From: Anaerolineaceae bacterium
Lineage (GTDB): Bacteria > Chloroflexota > Anaerolineae > Aggregatilineales > Phototrophicaceae
Reading direction: 5' to 3'
Length of the DNA: 64,000 bases
Assembly (NCBI GenBank): GCA_007693385.1
Contig: REDR01000028.1
Span: forward strand, 83,597-147,596
The position numbers and the translations under genes were made by a program. This document shows positions 44,070 through 52,156 of the stretch, piece after piece. Under the pieces are notes generated by a model. It made no database searches. It saw only the letters and a list, made by a program, of their open reading frames with translations, and was not told where the DNA came from. How positions within the stretch are numbered: the stretch's first letter is position 1; each line of letters starts with the position of its first letter.

Positions 44070-45395
44070 CTACCCGTCGCCTAATTTGCTTTCCAACTGA
44101 TTCAGACAACCGCGCAATTCATCAATCGCCTGTTTTAATTGCTGTTTTGTCGCCGGATTCGCGGCGGTCACGCCGTCCCGAATCTCTAAAATTTCCTTCG
44201 CAATCAGCGCATTTTGCTTGGAAAACAGCCGTTTTCCGGTTTTTAGCGCGGAATCATCGAATAGGGTAGGGGACTTTGAGCCGCGTTTCTTCGTCGGCTT
44301 GGGCGAATCAAAATTGTTGCGACTCGCAACAATTTGCGCCAATTCCCGCGCTTCTTTGATCGCCGCCGACGCCGGTTCGATACGGGCGAGTCGCAATAAC
44401 TCATCCTCACTCAAGCTGATGTTATCGCCAATCGTCCACACCTCATCCGGCAATCCGAGCAACGTGCGACACCGGCTGAACGCGGCGCGATGCGTCACGC
44501 CGATGCCGTTACTCAGCAATTCGCTTTTGCCGGATGGCACGCGATAGCCCAGCACCTGCGCGTAATAAGCGCGATCACTGCCGCCGCGTGTCATCGCCTC
44601 AAACGGGCGGAACGTCTCGCCGCTACGCTGTAGCAAATCCATCAGCAACAGCGCGAATTGCCGCGCTCGCCCAATCGCGTTGAGATCAGCGCGGGCGGTG
44701 TTCTCGCTGGCCTGCCGCCACACGCTGAAGTGTTCGACAATCAACGACGGGATATTCTCCCATTTATCGCGCTCCTGCGGTTTGCCGTCCGCGCCGTTGA
44801 AATAACCGTACAGCACATGATACGCCAGCCATCGGCGCTCGCCGGTCTCCAGCCGGTACTGGTTGCCACCGGCGCGATGCAACGTCACCGGATTCGCCAG
44901 CCCATCGCGCCGGATGCTGATCGCCAGATCAATCACCTGCAAAAATCCGCGCTCCACCGGCCCGGCGACTTCTTCGCGCTTCATGTCCTCTTCGTCATGA
45001 TTTTGCGCCTGCACCGACTCCGCCCACAGCACATCATCCAGACGAAAGCGCGGGCGTCCGGCGCGTTTGCGCTCCGCGTTGATATGTTGCAACCACGCAT
45101 TGAACAGATCGGCGATGTCCTTCGGTTCGCCCGACCAATGCGCCCGCACATCCGACGGCACCGCGCGGCGCGGCTGTTTGGCATCCGGATAAATGCTGAA
45201 GATCGACACGCCGCGCACGTTCTGGCGCTGGCCTTCGCGCCGCGATAGCTCTCCGAATAGCGCCGCGTCCGCGTCCGACATGGACAGCTTCGGCGTGTCG
45301 GCAGAGGTGGCGGCGTCGTCGCCCTGATCCGGTTGCTCGTCGGGTTGATCCGCGCCGAACGGATCAACCCCCGCTAATTTACCTTTACGGTTCAT
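44070..45395 (-). CDS. ParB-like protein
   Basis: A 441-residue protein with a ParB/Srx N-terminal-type domain in its middle (~150-205): IRRDGLANPVTLHR then YRLETGERRWLAYHVL, corresponding to the G-x-x-x-P-I and G-E-R-R (CTP-binding) boxes. It has a ~140-residue unusual N-terminal extension with an acidic start, and a C-terminal region ending in a coiled-coil-like helix (~395-438). A recognisable KorB/Spo0J helix-turn-helix is less clear than in chromosomal ParB (LSEDELLRLARI may be part). The gene overlaps the upstream ParA-like gene by 4 bp. It is likely an accessory, not the housekeeping, segregation system. Confidence 0.78.
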   Translation of the reverse strand: MNRKGKLAGVDPFGADQPDEQPDQGDDAATSADTPKLSMSDADAALFGELSRREGQRQNVRGVSIFSIYPDAKQPRRAVPSDVRAHWSGEPKDIADLFNAWLQHINAERKRAGRPRFRLDDVLWAESVQAQNHDEEDMKREEVAGPVERGFLQVIDLAISIRRDGLANPVTLHRAGGNQYRLETGERRWLAYHVLYGYFNGADGKPQERDKWENIPSLIVEHFSVWRQASENTARADLNAIGRARQFALLLMDLLQRSGETFRPFEAMTRGGSDRAYYAQVLGYRVPSGKSELLSNGIGVTHRAAFSRCRTLLGLPDEVWTIGDNISLSEDELLRLARIEPASAAIKEARELAQIVASRNNFDSPKPTKKRGSKSPTLFDDSALKTGKRLFSKQNALIAKEILEIRDGVTAANPATKQQLKQAIDELRGCLNQLESKLGDG

Positions 45396-46177
45396 GTCCC
45401 CATCTCCATCTCTACGCGGTCAACAATCGCCCACATATCGCGCGCCGCGCCGCTATCCGGCGCGAAGCGATACACCAGTTGGCCGACGGTGGACGCCTCC
45501 GCCCACACCGTCCGCATATAGACTTCCGGCCACACCAGATCACCATAACGCGCTTTGAGCTTGTTCAGGTTTTCTTGATGCACCAGCGTGCTAGCGCGGA
45601 ACATCGTCGGCACAATCCCCATCACGTTGATATTTTCCAGCCCCCAGCGCTTGCGCGTCTGTTGCATCATGTCGCGGTGCGTGAAGCTCTCCACCAGACC
45701 ATCAAAGCTGAGGTACTCGCATTTAGTCGGGTAGATGATCGAGTCCGTCGCCAGATAAATCGAGCCGTGCAACAATGACGGCGTGGGCGACGTGTCGAAC
45801 ACCACCACATCGACCAGATCATGCAAATCACGGAAACGATCCGCCACCGCGAACGCATCGGAAATCTGAATCGGGATACTGCGCGTCTCCACATTAGACG
45901 GCACCACGTAAAGCTGACCTTTGCACGGCTGGCTACTGCTGGCGAACAGATTCGGATTGACCGGCTTCAGCACTTCCTGAAACGGCGCACCGCGCACCAG
46001 CAGATCGTACAGTCCCGGGTCTTTCTTCAATCCTAGCGAAACCGTCGCGTGTCCTTGCGCGTCGGCATCGGCCAGCACCACACGATAGCCGCGTATCGCC
46101 AGTCCCGCCGCGACGTGTATGGCGATGGTCGTCTTGCCAACGCCGCCTTTTTCGTTGATGAGCGTGAATGTTTTCAT
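45392..46177 (-). CDS. ParA-family ATPase
   Basis: A 261-residue deviant-Walker ATPase. The P-loop KGGVGKTTIA (~9-18) has the signature first Lys; the A' box is VLADADAQGHAT (~35-46) and the Walker B-like VVVFDTSPTPS (~121-131). ParA proteins bind DNA non-specifically when ATP-bound and drive cargo positioned by ParB. The second Asp-Ala-Asp instead of Asp-x-Asp-P-Q is a small departure from the usual DxDPQ. The ATG at 46177 is preferred over a GTG directly before it. The ATGA-type overlap with the ParB-like gene implies coupled translation. Confidence 0.9.
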   Translation of the reverse strand: MKTFTLINEKGGVGKTTIAIHVAAGLAIRGYRVVLADADAQGHATVSLGLKKDPGLYDLLVRGAPFQEVLKPVNPNLFASSSQPCKGQLYVVPSNVETRSIPIQISDAFAVADRFRDLHDLVDVVVFDTSPTPSLLHGSIYLATDSIIYPTKCEYLSFDGLVESFTHRDMMQQTRKRWGLENINVMGIVPTMFRASTLVHQENLNKLKARYGDLVWPEVYMRTVWAEASTVGQLVYRFAPDSGAARDMWAIVDRVEMEMGT

Positions 46178-46304
46178 CACATTTTTTCCATCATCTATTT
46201 ATCAGCAGAATCTACCAGAATGATAACATCGTGTGGGCGGGCTGTCATGCGGTGATCGCGTTTTGTGCGGGTACGATGCGGCGCGTCTTATATAGACTCA
46301 TCAC

Positions 46305-46319
46305 ACTATGTTACATAGT
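46305..46319. promoter_or_regulatory. 15-bp dyad ACTATGTTACATAGT (copy 2, upstream of parA)
   Basis: Perfect 7+1+7 inverted repeat in the 280-bp gap between the divergent parA-like and pfkA genes, 128 bp upstream of the parA start. Read on the minus strand it equals the copy at 41083. Either a ParB-type centromere site or a repressor operator would fit this position. Confidence 0.5.
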
Positions 46320-46457
46320 CACACCCGACTGATTACACACATGATGATAAAATAGACTGCATAGGCGGGTGATTCCGTGTAAAAGGGTGCATCAGCGCTC
46401 ATGCCACAATCCGCCGATTGAGAACGCAAAGACGAGAAAGTTGAGAAGGAAAAAGAC

Positions 46458-47438
46458 ATGAAGAAAATCGCTGTGTTAACCAGTGGCGGCGACGCGCCCG
46501 GCATGAACGCCGCTATCCGCGCCGTGACGCGCAAAGGTATCGAGAACGGACTGGAAGTATTCGGCGTGCTGGGCGGTTATCGTGGATTGGTCGATGGCGA
46601 ATTCCGCCATCTGCAACGGCGCGATGTCGGCGGCATCATTCAGGCTGGCGGCACGTTCCTATCCAGCGCCCGATGTGAGGAATTCCGCACCGAAGCCGGT
46701 CAGCGCAAAGCGTTACGCAACCTCAACCAGCACGGCATCGAAGGTCTGGTCGTCATCGGCGGCAACGGCTCACAAACCGGCGCTAACGCGCTCCACAAAC
46801 TCGGCTTTCCGGTAGTCGGCGCGGCCTCCACCATTGATAACGACCTGTACGGCTCGGACATCACCATCGGCGTTGATACCGCGCTCAACATCGCGCTAGA
46901 GGCGATTGACCGCCTGAAGATCACCGCGACATCGCACGAACGCGCTTTCTTGATCGAAGTGATGGGACGCGATTCCGGTTATCTGGCGATGATGGCCGGT
47001 ATGGCCGGGGGCGCGGAGGCGATCTGCGTGCCGGAAATCGAGACGACGCCGGAACAAGTCGAGCAGACGCTACTCGGCGCGTATCAGCGCGGCAAAACAC
47101 ACGCGATTGTCGTCGTGGCGGAAGGCGCGAAGTACGACGCCGACGCGCTATCCAATTATTTCCGCGAGCATACCAAGCATGTCGGCTTTGACCTACGCAC
47201 CACGCGACTCGGCCATGTGCAACGCGGCGGCCTGCCACTCATCAGTGATCGCATTCTGGGCACGCGACTGGGCGCGGCGGCTGTCGATGAACTGCACGCG
47301 GGCAATCATGGGGTGCTGGTCGGCGTGCGCGGCGGCTTCGGTGGCGAGATCATCACCACGCCACTGGCCGACATCGCCGGTAAGAACCGCCCGCTTGATC
47401 CGGCCATGATGGAACTAGCGGAAGCATTAGCGAAATAA
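46458..47438 (+). CDS. pfkA: 6-phosphofructokinase
   Basis: A 326-residue PfkA, the key glycolytic enzyme making fructose-1,6-bisphosphate. N-terminal TSGGDAPGMNAAIRA (~8-22); substrate residues TIDND (~125-129) with the catalytic Asp; MGRDSGYLA and the sugar-phosphate site LGHVQRGG (~249-256). The ATP-site motif reads GGNGS where most ATP-dependent enzymes have GGDGS, so the magnesium-binding Asp is replaced by Asn. The residue that distinguishes PPi-dependent enzymes is Gly here, and TIDND is preceded by Ser rather than Lys, so ATP use is still expected. The gene stands alone, divergent from parA. Confidence 0.94.
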   Translation: MKKIAVLTSGGDAPGMNAAIRAVTRKGIENGLEVFGVLGGYRGLVDGEFRHLQRRDVGGIIQAGGTFLSSARCEEFRTEAGQRKALRNLNQHGIEGLVVIGGNGSQTGANALHKLGFPVVGAASTIDNDLYGSDITIGVDTALNIALEAIDRLKITATSHERAFLIEVMGRDSGYLAMMAGMAGGAEAICVPEIETTPEQVEQTLLGAYQRGKTHAIVVVAEGAKYDADALSNYFREHTKHVGFDLRTTRLGHVQRGGLPLISDRILGTRLGAAAVDELHAGNHGVLVGVRGGFGGEIITTPLADIAGKNRPLDPAMMELAEALAK

Positions 47439-47446
47439 TTCACAAA

Positions 47447-47482
47447 TGGGGCGTGCGATCTCGTGTGGTAAAGCACGCCCCA
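47447..47482. terminator. Hairpin between converging pfkA and maoC-like genes
   Basis: Arms TGGGGCGTGC and GCACGCCCCA enclose a 16-nt loop. No T-run. It is similar in sequence to the GGGGCGTAGC family and lies in the same convergent-gene setting. Confidence 0.6.
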
Positions 47483-47494
47483 CCGTTTCGCGTC

Positions 47495-47953
47495 TTAGGT
47501 CGCGTCCGGCTTCTTGAGGAAAAGCGCCGCCCGCGTCACTTCGATGCACACATCACCGCTTTGATTGCGCCCGATGTGCTTCATCTCCACCACGCCGCGA
47601 TCTGGATTGCTCCGGCTTTCGCGTTTGTTCAGGATGACCGTCTCCACCGTGATCGTATCGCCATGAAAAAGCGGGTGTGGGTGACGGATGTCCGAATAGC
47701 CCAGATTGGCGACGATGGTACCGGCGGTCAACTCGTTGACCGTGATGCCGACCACCACGCCCAGCGTAAAGATACCATTAACAATCCGCTTACCGAACTG
47801 TGTATTCGCCGCGAACGCCTCATCCAGATGTAGCGGCTGGGTGTTCATCGTCAAACTACTGAATAGCACATTATCCGTCTCGGTCAGCGTGCGCCCCAGC
47901 CGGTGCTGAATCACCGCGCCGACTTCCAGTTCTTCATAGTACAGACCGGCCAT
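47495..47953 (-). CDS. MaoC-family hot-dog-fold dehydratase
   Basis: A 152-residue single hot-dog protein with the MaoC hydratase signature: EVGAVIQHRLGRTLTETDN at the start, the catalytic Asp-His region around TQPLHLDEAFA (~37-47), and GDTITVETVILNKRES later. The family hydrates enoyl-CoA thioesters (R-specific enoyl-CoA hydratase and relatives). The ATG at 47953 follows GGGGGCGGTG; a GTG is directly before it. It starts 9 bp after the beta-glucosidase stop, so the two are probably co-transcribed, an unusual pairing. Confidence 0.85.
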   Translation of the reverse strand: MAGLYYEELEVGAVIQHRLGRTLTETDNVLFSSLTMNTQPLHLDEAFAANTQFGKRIVNGIFTLGVVVGITVNELTAGTIVANLGYSDIRHPHPLFHGDTITVETVILNKRESRSNPDRGVVEMKHIGRNQSGDVCIEVTRAALFLKKPDAT

Positions 47954-47962
47954 CACCGCCCC

Positions 47963-49306
47963 CTAAAAGCCGTTATTCTCGATGACCTGCGCGTACCATT
48001 TGCCGCTATCTTTCAGGATGCGCTGTTGCGTTTCGTAGTCCACATACGTGATGCCGAAGCGCTTGCTGTAGCCCTCCGCCCACTCGAAATTATCCAGCAA
48101 CGACCACGCGAAATAGCCGCGCATCGGTACGCCTTCAGTGATGGCGCGGTGGACGTTGGTCAGGTATTCGCGGTAGAAATTCAGGCGGCGCTCGTCGTGT
48201 ACCGCACCATCCGCGCTGACCTCATCGGCGAAGGCCGCGCCGTTTTCGGTGATGTAGAGATGCTCCGGCGCATAGTTCTGCCACGTCCACATCAGCAGGC
48301 GATACAGGCTCTCCGGCGAGACCTCCCAGCCCATTTCGGTATGCTCGCCGGATTGCGGCACATCGCTAAAGCGCAATATCTCAACCGAATCATCATGGCG
48401 CACCACAAGCCGCGTATAGAAGTTCACGCCGAGAAAGTCCGGTGCGCCCTGAATCCGCGCCATGTCACCGTCGCGGATTTCCGGCATGATGCCCGCTTCA
48501 TCGTACAGCGCGACCATATCCGCCGGATATTCGCCGCGATACAACGGATCGAGAATCCAATTATTCTGGAAGCTCATCGCCCGCGCCACCGCCGCCTGAT
48601 CTTCGGCGCTATCGCTGGCCGCGTCCGCCCAATTCAGGTTCAATACCAGCCCGACGGACGCATCCGCGCTGTTCTGCCGGATGACCGGCACCGCGCCGCC
48701 ATGCGCCAGCAAGAAGTGGTGCATCCCCGCCAGATAATCCGCCCAGCTTGTCTTGCCCGGCGCGTGGATTCCGGCGCAATAGCCGAGAAATGTGAACACC
48801 CACGGCTCATTAAACGTCATCCAATGCTTGACACGATCCCCCAGTCGGCGCGTGGTCACGTCGGCATAGTTGATGTACGCATCGACCACGCCGCGATGCG
48901 GCCAGCCGCCACGATCTTCTAACGCCTGCGGCAAATCCCAGTGAAACAGCGTGGCATACGGCGTGATTCCGGCTTCCAGCAAGCCATCGACCAGCCGATC
49001 ATAAAAATCCAATCCGGCGGGATTCACCGCGCCGTCACCCTGCGGCAGGATGCGCGGCCACGCGATAGAGAAGCGGTAAGCATCCAGCCCGATCTGGTCG
49101 CGCATCAGCCGGATGTCGTCGGGGTAGCGGTTGTAATGATCGCACGCCACCGCGCCGGTATCACCATTTAACACCTTGCCCGGCGTCGCGCTGAACGTGT
49201 CCCAGATGGACGCGCCGCGCCCGTCAGCCGTCGCCGCGCCTTCGATCTGATAGGATGCCGTCGCCGCACCCCACACGAACCCATCAGGAAATGTGATTTT
49301 CGCCAT
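47963..49306 (-). CDS. GH1 beta-glucosidase
   Basis: A 447-residue family 1 glycoside hydrolase that releases glucose or galactose from beta-linked sugars. The start at 49306 follows GGAGG by 9 bases and opens with FPDGFVWGAATASYQIEGA, the GH1 N-terminal signature. The acid/base Glu is in MTFNEPW (~164) and the nucleophile Glu in LYITENGAAF (~352). The C-terminal EWAEGYSKRFGITYVDY is the usual substrate-binding block. No signal peptide, so it works on imported disaccharides. Cytoplasmic location and the downstream MaoC gene give no clear substrate hint. Confidence 0.95.
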   Translation of the reverse strand: MAKITFPDGFVWGAATASYQIEGAATADGRGASIWDTFSATPGKVLNGDTGAVACDHYNRYPDDIRLMRDQIGLDAYRFSIAWPRILPQGDGAVNPAGLDFYDRLVDGLLEAGITPYATLFHWDLPQALEDRGGWPHRGVVDAYINYADVTTRRLGDRVKHWMTFNEPWVFTFLGYCAGIHAPGKTSWADYLAGMHHFLLAHGGAVPVIRQNSADASVGLVLNLNWADAASDSAEDQAAVARAMSFQNNWILDPLYRGEYPADMVALYDEAGIMPEIRDGDMARIQGAPDFLGVNFYTRLVVRHDDSVEILRFSDVPQSGEHTEMGWEVSPESLYRLLMWTWQNYAPEHLYITENGAAFADEVSADGAVHDERRLNFYREYLTNVHRAITEGVPMRGYFAWSLLDNFEWAEGYSKRFGITYVDYETQQRILKDSGKWYAQVIENNGF

Positions 49307-49473
49307 GTTTAAGAGCCTCCATTGCTCGTTAGAATGATCCGACATAAACCCGCCCATTGTAGCCCACATACCGCACGATGTACCATTGTCCAAAACACGG
49401 GTTATGCGCCGCCCGCACAAAGGGCGTATCCCGTACATTGTACAAAACCGGACGCTGTGCTAATCTTCCCGCT

Positions 49474-51300
49474 ATGAAAAACTGGACACCTTACTTCATC
49501 ATTCTTATCATAGCGACGGCAATATTCGCCCCCACCGTACAGACCATCCCCAACGGATCAAGCCATTACCTGATGATCGACGTGGGCGAAATGCAGATCG
49601 TACTCAACAACTGGGGCACGCCACACGCCACCGGCTACCCGCTTTACGTGATGACCGGCAACATCCTGACCGGCATCTTCACCGCGTTCGGCATCGCGCC
49701 ATTGATCGCGCCGGTGATCGTCTCGTGGCTGTGGGGGGCGCTGATGCTGGCTGTGCTGTACTGGCTAGCGCGGCACCTCAACGGCGGGCGCGACTGGCTG
49801 GCCGCGCTGATCGTGCTGGTCTTCGCGCTCACCCGTAGCCTGTGGATTCACTTCGTCGTCGCGGAAATCTACACCTTCGCGCTGATGTTTCACGCGCTAC
49901 TGCTGGCCGTCGCGCTCAGCCGCATTAAAGACGCGACATCGCCCGCCCGCATCTACTGGCTGGCGTTTCTCGGCGGGCTGGCCGTCGCCCATCACCGCGC
50001 CACCATCGTCATGATTCCCGCGTTGCTGATCGCGGTATGGCCGCATTTCCGCCAGCAATGGCGCAATTTGCCGCGCATCACCGCCGCTAGTCTGGCGCTC
50101 GGCGTGCTGGGCTTCCTGCCCTACGCTTACCTGTATGTGCGCGGGCGCTCCGGCGCGGATTGGGTGTACGGGCAACCGGGCACGCTCTCCGGCCTGTGGG
50201 ATGAGATCATCGGGCGCGAAGCGGAGCGCTTCATCGGCCTCGCCCCCAGCTTCGATGCGTTCTGGTCGCATGTCGTGGACGTGAACATGACGCTGATCCG
50301 CGACATCACCCTGCCGGGAATCGTGATCGGCGTGGTCGGCCTGCTGTGGGCGATACGCCAGACTGAGCATCGCCGCCCCGCCGTGATACTGGCCGCGCTC
50401 TCGCTGGTCGCTTATCTCTTCCATGCGATCTTATACCGCGATGTACTCTCCGCGTTGATCTTGCTGGTGACGTTACCGCTGATTTTCGGCTGGATGTATT
50501 CAGCGCTCGCCCTGCGCGAAATCGCCGCGATTCCCGCCCGTGCCCGCCGCGCCGCGCCATTGATCGCGCTGGCCGCCATCAGCGCCTATCTCGCCGTCTA
50601 CAATACGCCGTTCATCCATTCGCTGACCGGCGACCAGACCGGCGTGCAGACCATCGCACAGGTCAACCGCGCACCGGAGAATAGCACCGTCATGCTGGCA
50701 TGGGGCACGCGCTACTTCGCCGCCTCCGCCGAGCAGATTCTACGCGGCGGGCTATCCCACATCACGCTGATTGATGATAAAGTCGATTACGCCGCGCTAT
50801 CCGCGCCGATCATCACGCCGGAATACACGTTTTTCAACCAGCCGTTGACGTGGTGGCGTGACCGCCTGACGTGGGATGGGCTGTATCTTTCGGCGGTTGC
50901 GCCGCATCTGGTCGCCATCCACGACGCGCCGCGCCTCAGCGATGCGCCGGTGCCGACGATCACGCCGGTCAGCGCCTCAGCCGTCTGCGATGATGGCCTG
51001 ATCTATCTTGATGTGGTGTGGCAAGCGCCCGCCACCCCGCCGCCGCCGGACTTGAGCATCTTCGTGCATGGCGTGGCGGCGGATGGTGAATTGATCGCAC
51101 AGGGCGACCAGTTCGCGCCGGTTTACGGCTGGCGTCCGTTCAGCACATGGCAACCGCACGAGCAGGTGCGCGACATCTACCCGCTAAGCCCGACGCCCGA
51201 CACCGTGCAGACCATCCGCTACGGGCTGTATCGCGGCACGCCCGACGGAGGATTCGAGAATGTACATGAGTTTGAAATTGAGGTCACTTGCGATCTTTAG
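49474..51300 (+). CDS. DUF2723-family polytopic membrane protein
   Basis: A 608-residue membrane protein with about 10-11 helices in residues ~5-400 and a beta-rich extracytoplasmic C-terminal domain (~405-608). The first external loop (GSSHYLMIDVGEMQIVLNNWGTPHATGYPLYV) matches in layout the DUF2723 family, related to GT-C protein O-mannosyltransferases, with the Asp/Glu of DVGEMQ as candidate catalytic residues. It probably uses polyprenyl-linked sugar to modify exported proteins. The ATG at 49474 is preferred because it starts the first helix; the open frame upstream lacks protein character. Its last 41 bases overlap the next gene. Confidence 0.78.
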   Translation: MKNWTPYFIILIIATAIFAPTVQTIPNGSSHYLMIDVGEMQIVLNNWGTPHATGYPLYVMTGNILTGIFTAFGIAPLIAPVIVSWLWGALMLAVLYWLARHLNGGRDWLAALIVLVFALTRSLWIHFVVAEIYTFALMFHALLLAVALSRIKDATSPARIYWLAFLGGLAVAHHRATIVMIPALLIAVWPHFRQQWRNLPRITAASLALGVLGFLPYAYLYVRGRSGADWVYGQPGTLSGLWDEIIGREAERFIGLAPSFDAFWSHVVDVNMTLIRDITLPGIVIGVVGLLWAIRQTEHRRPAVILAALSLVAYLFHAILYRDVLSALILLVTLPLIFGWMYSALALREIAAIPARARRAAPLIALAAISAYLAVYNTPFIHSLTGDQTGVQTIAQVNRAPENSTVMLAWGTRYFAASAEQILRGGLSHITLIDDKVDYAALSAPIITPEYTFFNQPLTWWRDRLTWDGLYLSAVAPHLVAIHDAPRLSDAPVPTITPVSASAVCDDGLIYLDVVWQAPATPPPPDLSIFVHGVAADGELIAQGDQFAPVYGWRPFSTWQPHEQVRDIYPLSPTPDTVQTIRYGLYRGTPDGGFENVHEFEIEVTCDL

Positions 51301-52126
51301 ATCATTATTTCTATTAGTAATCATCTGGTTGCTGGCCGCCTGTGACGCGAACGGCGAGCCGGTCAGCAGAGACCCGACGCTAGAACCGGTCAGCATCGTC
51401 AAGCGGTTGGCGACCATCGCCCCCACCGCCACGCCCGACACCGACGACAGCGAGCCGGACGCCCCCGCGCCCACACTCGCGCCGCCCACCCGGACGCCAA
51501 CTCCCACGCCCTACATCGGCGTGTTTCTCGGCGAAGCGGCGGTGAACCCCTTCGCGCCGGTCACGCGACTCGATCCGGCGGGCGCTTTCGTGGATGTCCC
51601 CACACCGGAACGCCCGTTCGCGGTGCGCGTCTTCTGCGACATCCCACACAACGAGCTATTCGGCGCGGGCTGGCGCGAAGATACCGCGCTGGTCGATGAA
51701 CTGCGCTGTCCGATTCAGATCATGTTCGGCTTTCGCGGGCGCGTGCAAATCTTTGAGGGCGGCGCGATGTATTCCCGTCCGGAAACCGGCGAAGTGTGGG
51801 CGATCCAGCCCGGACGCGGCGGAGAGGGCGGCGCGTACTGGTACGTCGGTTCCGCGCCGGAAGTGGGCGAAGTGCAGTTCGATGACGTGCCGCCCGGACG
51901 CATCATCCCGACGGAAGAGATCGGCGCGGTGTGGCTGACCGTGCCGCAGGTGCGCGGCGCGATGGGCTTCGCGATTCAAAATGCGTTCAACGGCGATATT
52001 AACGTCCAGCGCTTCGACGGCGGCTCGCTGTTTCTGGATGCCAGTTCCGGGCAGGTCTTTGTGCTATCGCTCGACGGCACCGCCGCCGGACCTTACGCCG
52101 GTGATCTGCCCGAAATCGGCAATTAG
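51260..52126 (+). CDS. Unknown lipoprotein overlapping the DUF2723 gene
   Basis: A 288-residue lipoprotein. The start at 51260 lies 8 bases after GGAGG, within the last 41 bp of the preceding gene in a different frame. The signal peptide ends in the lipobox LAAC (Cys ~28). A Pro/Thr linker (~45-85) leads to a ~200-residue beta-rich domain (RVQIFEGGAMYSRPETGEVWAI, DGGSLFLDASSGQVFVL) with two related halves near ~150 and ~250. It does not match a family known to me. Coupling to the DUF2723 gene suggests that it may be a partner or substrate of that transferase. Confidence 0.7.
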   Translation: MYMSLKLRSLAIFRSLFLLVIIWLLAACDANGEPVSRDPTLEPVSIVKRLATIAPTATPDTDDSEPDAPAPTLAPPTRTPTPTPYIGVFLGEAAVNPFAPVTRLDPAGAFVDVPTPERPFAVRVFCDIPHNELFGAGWREDTALVDELRCPIQIMFGFRGRVQIFEGGAMYSRPETGEVWAIQPGRGGEGGAYWYVGSAPEVGEVQFDDVPPGRIIPTEEIGAVWLTVPQVRGAMGFAIQNAFNGDINVQRFDGGSLFLDASSGQVFVLSLDGTAAGPYAGDLPEIGN

Positions 52127-52156
52127 CAAAGAAGGTGCCAAAAAATCGCTAATCAA

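Noticed and set aside
46458..47438. PPi-dependent phosphofructokinase
   Set aside because: The discriminating positions (Gly after the Asn in GGNGS; no Lys before TIDND) point to ATP use despite the Asp-to-Asn change.
47903..48922. 339-codon open frame on the plus strand
   Set aside because: It lies antisense to the GH1 beta-glucosidase, whose catalytic motifs are intact; composition is rich in Arg, His and Ala as expected of a mirror frame, with no ribosome-binding site.
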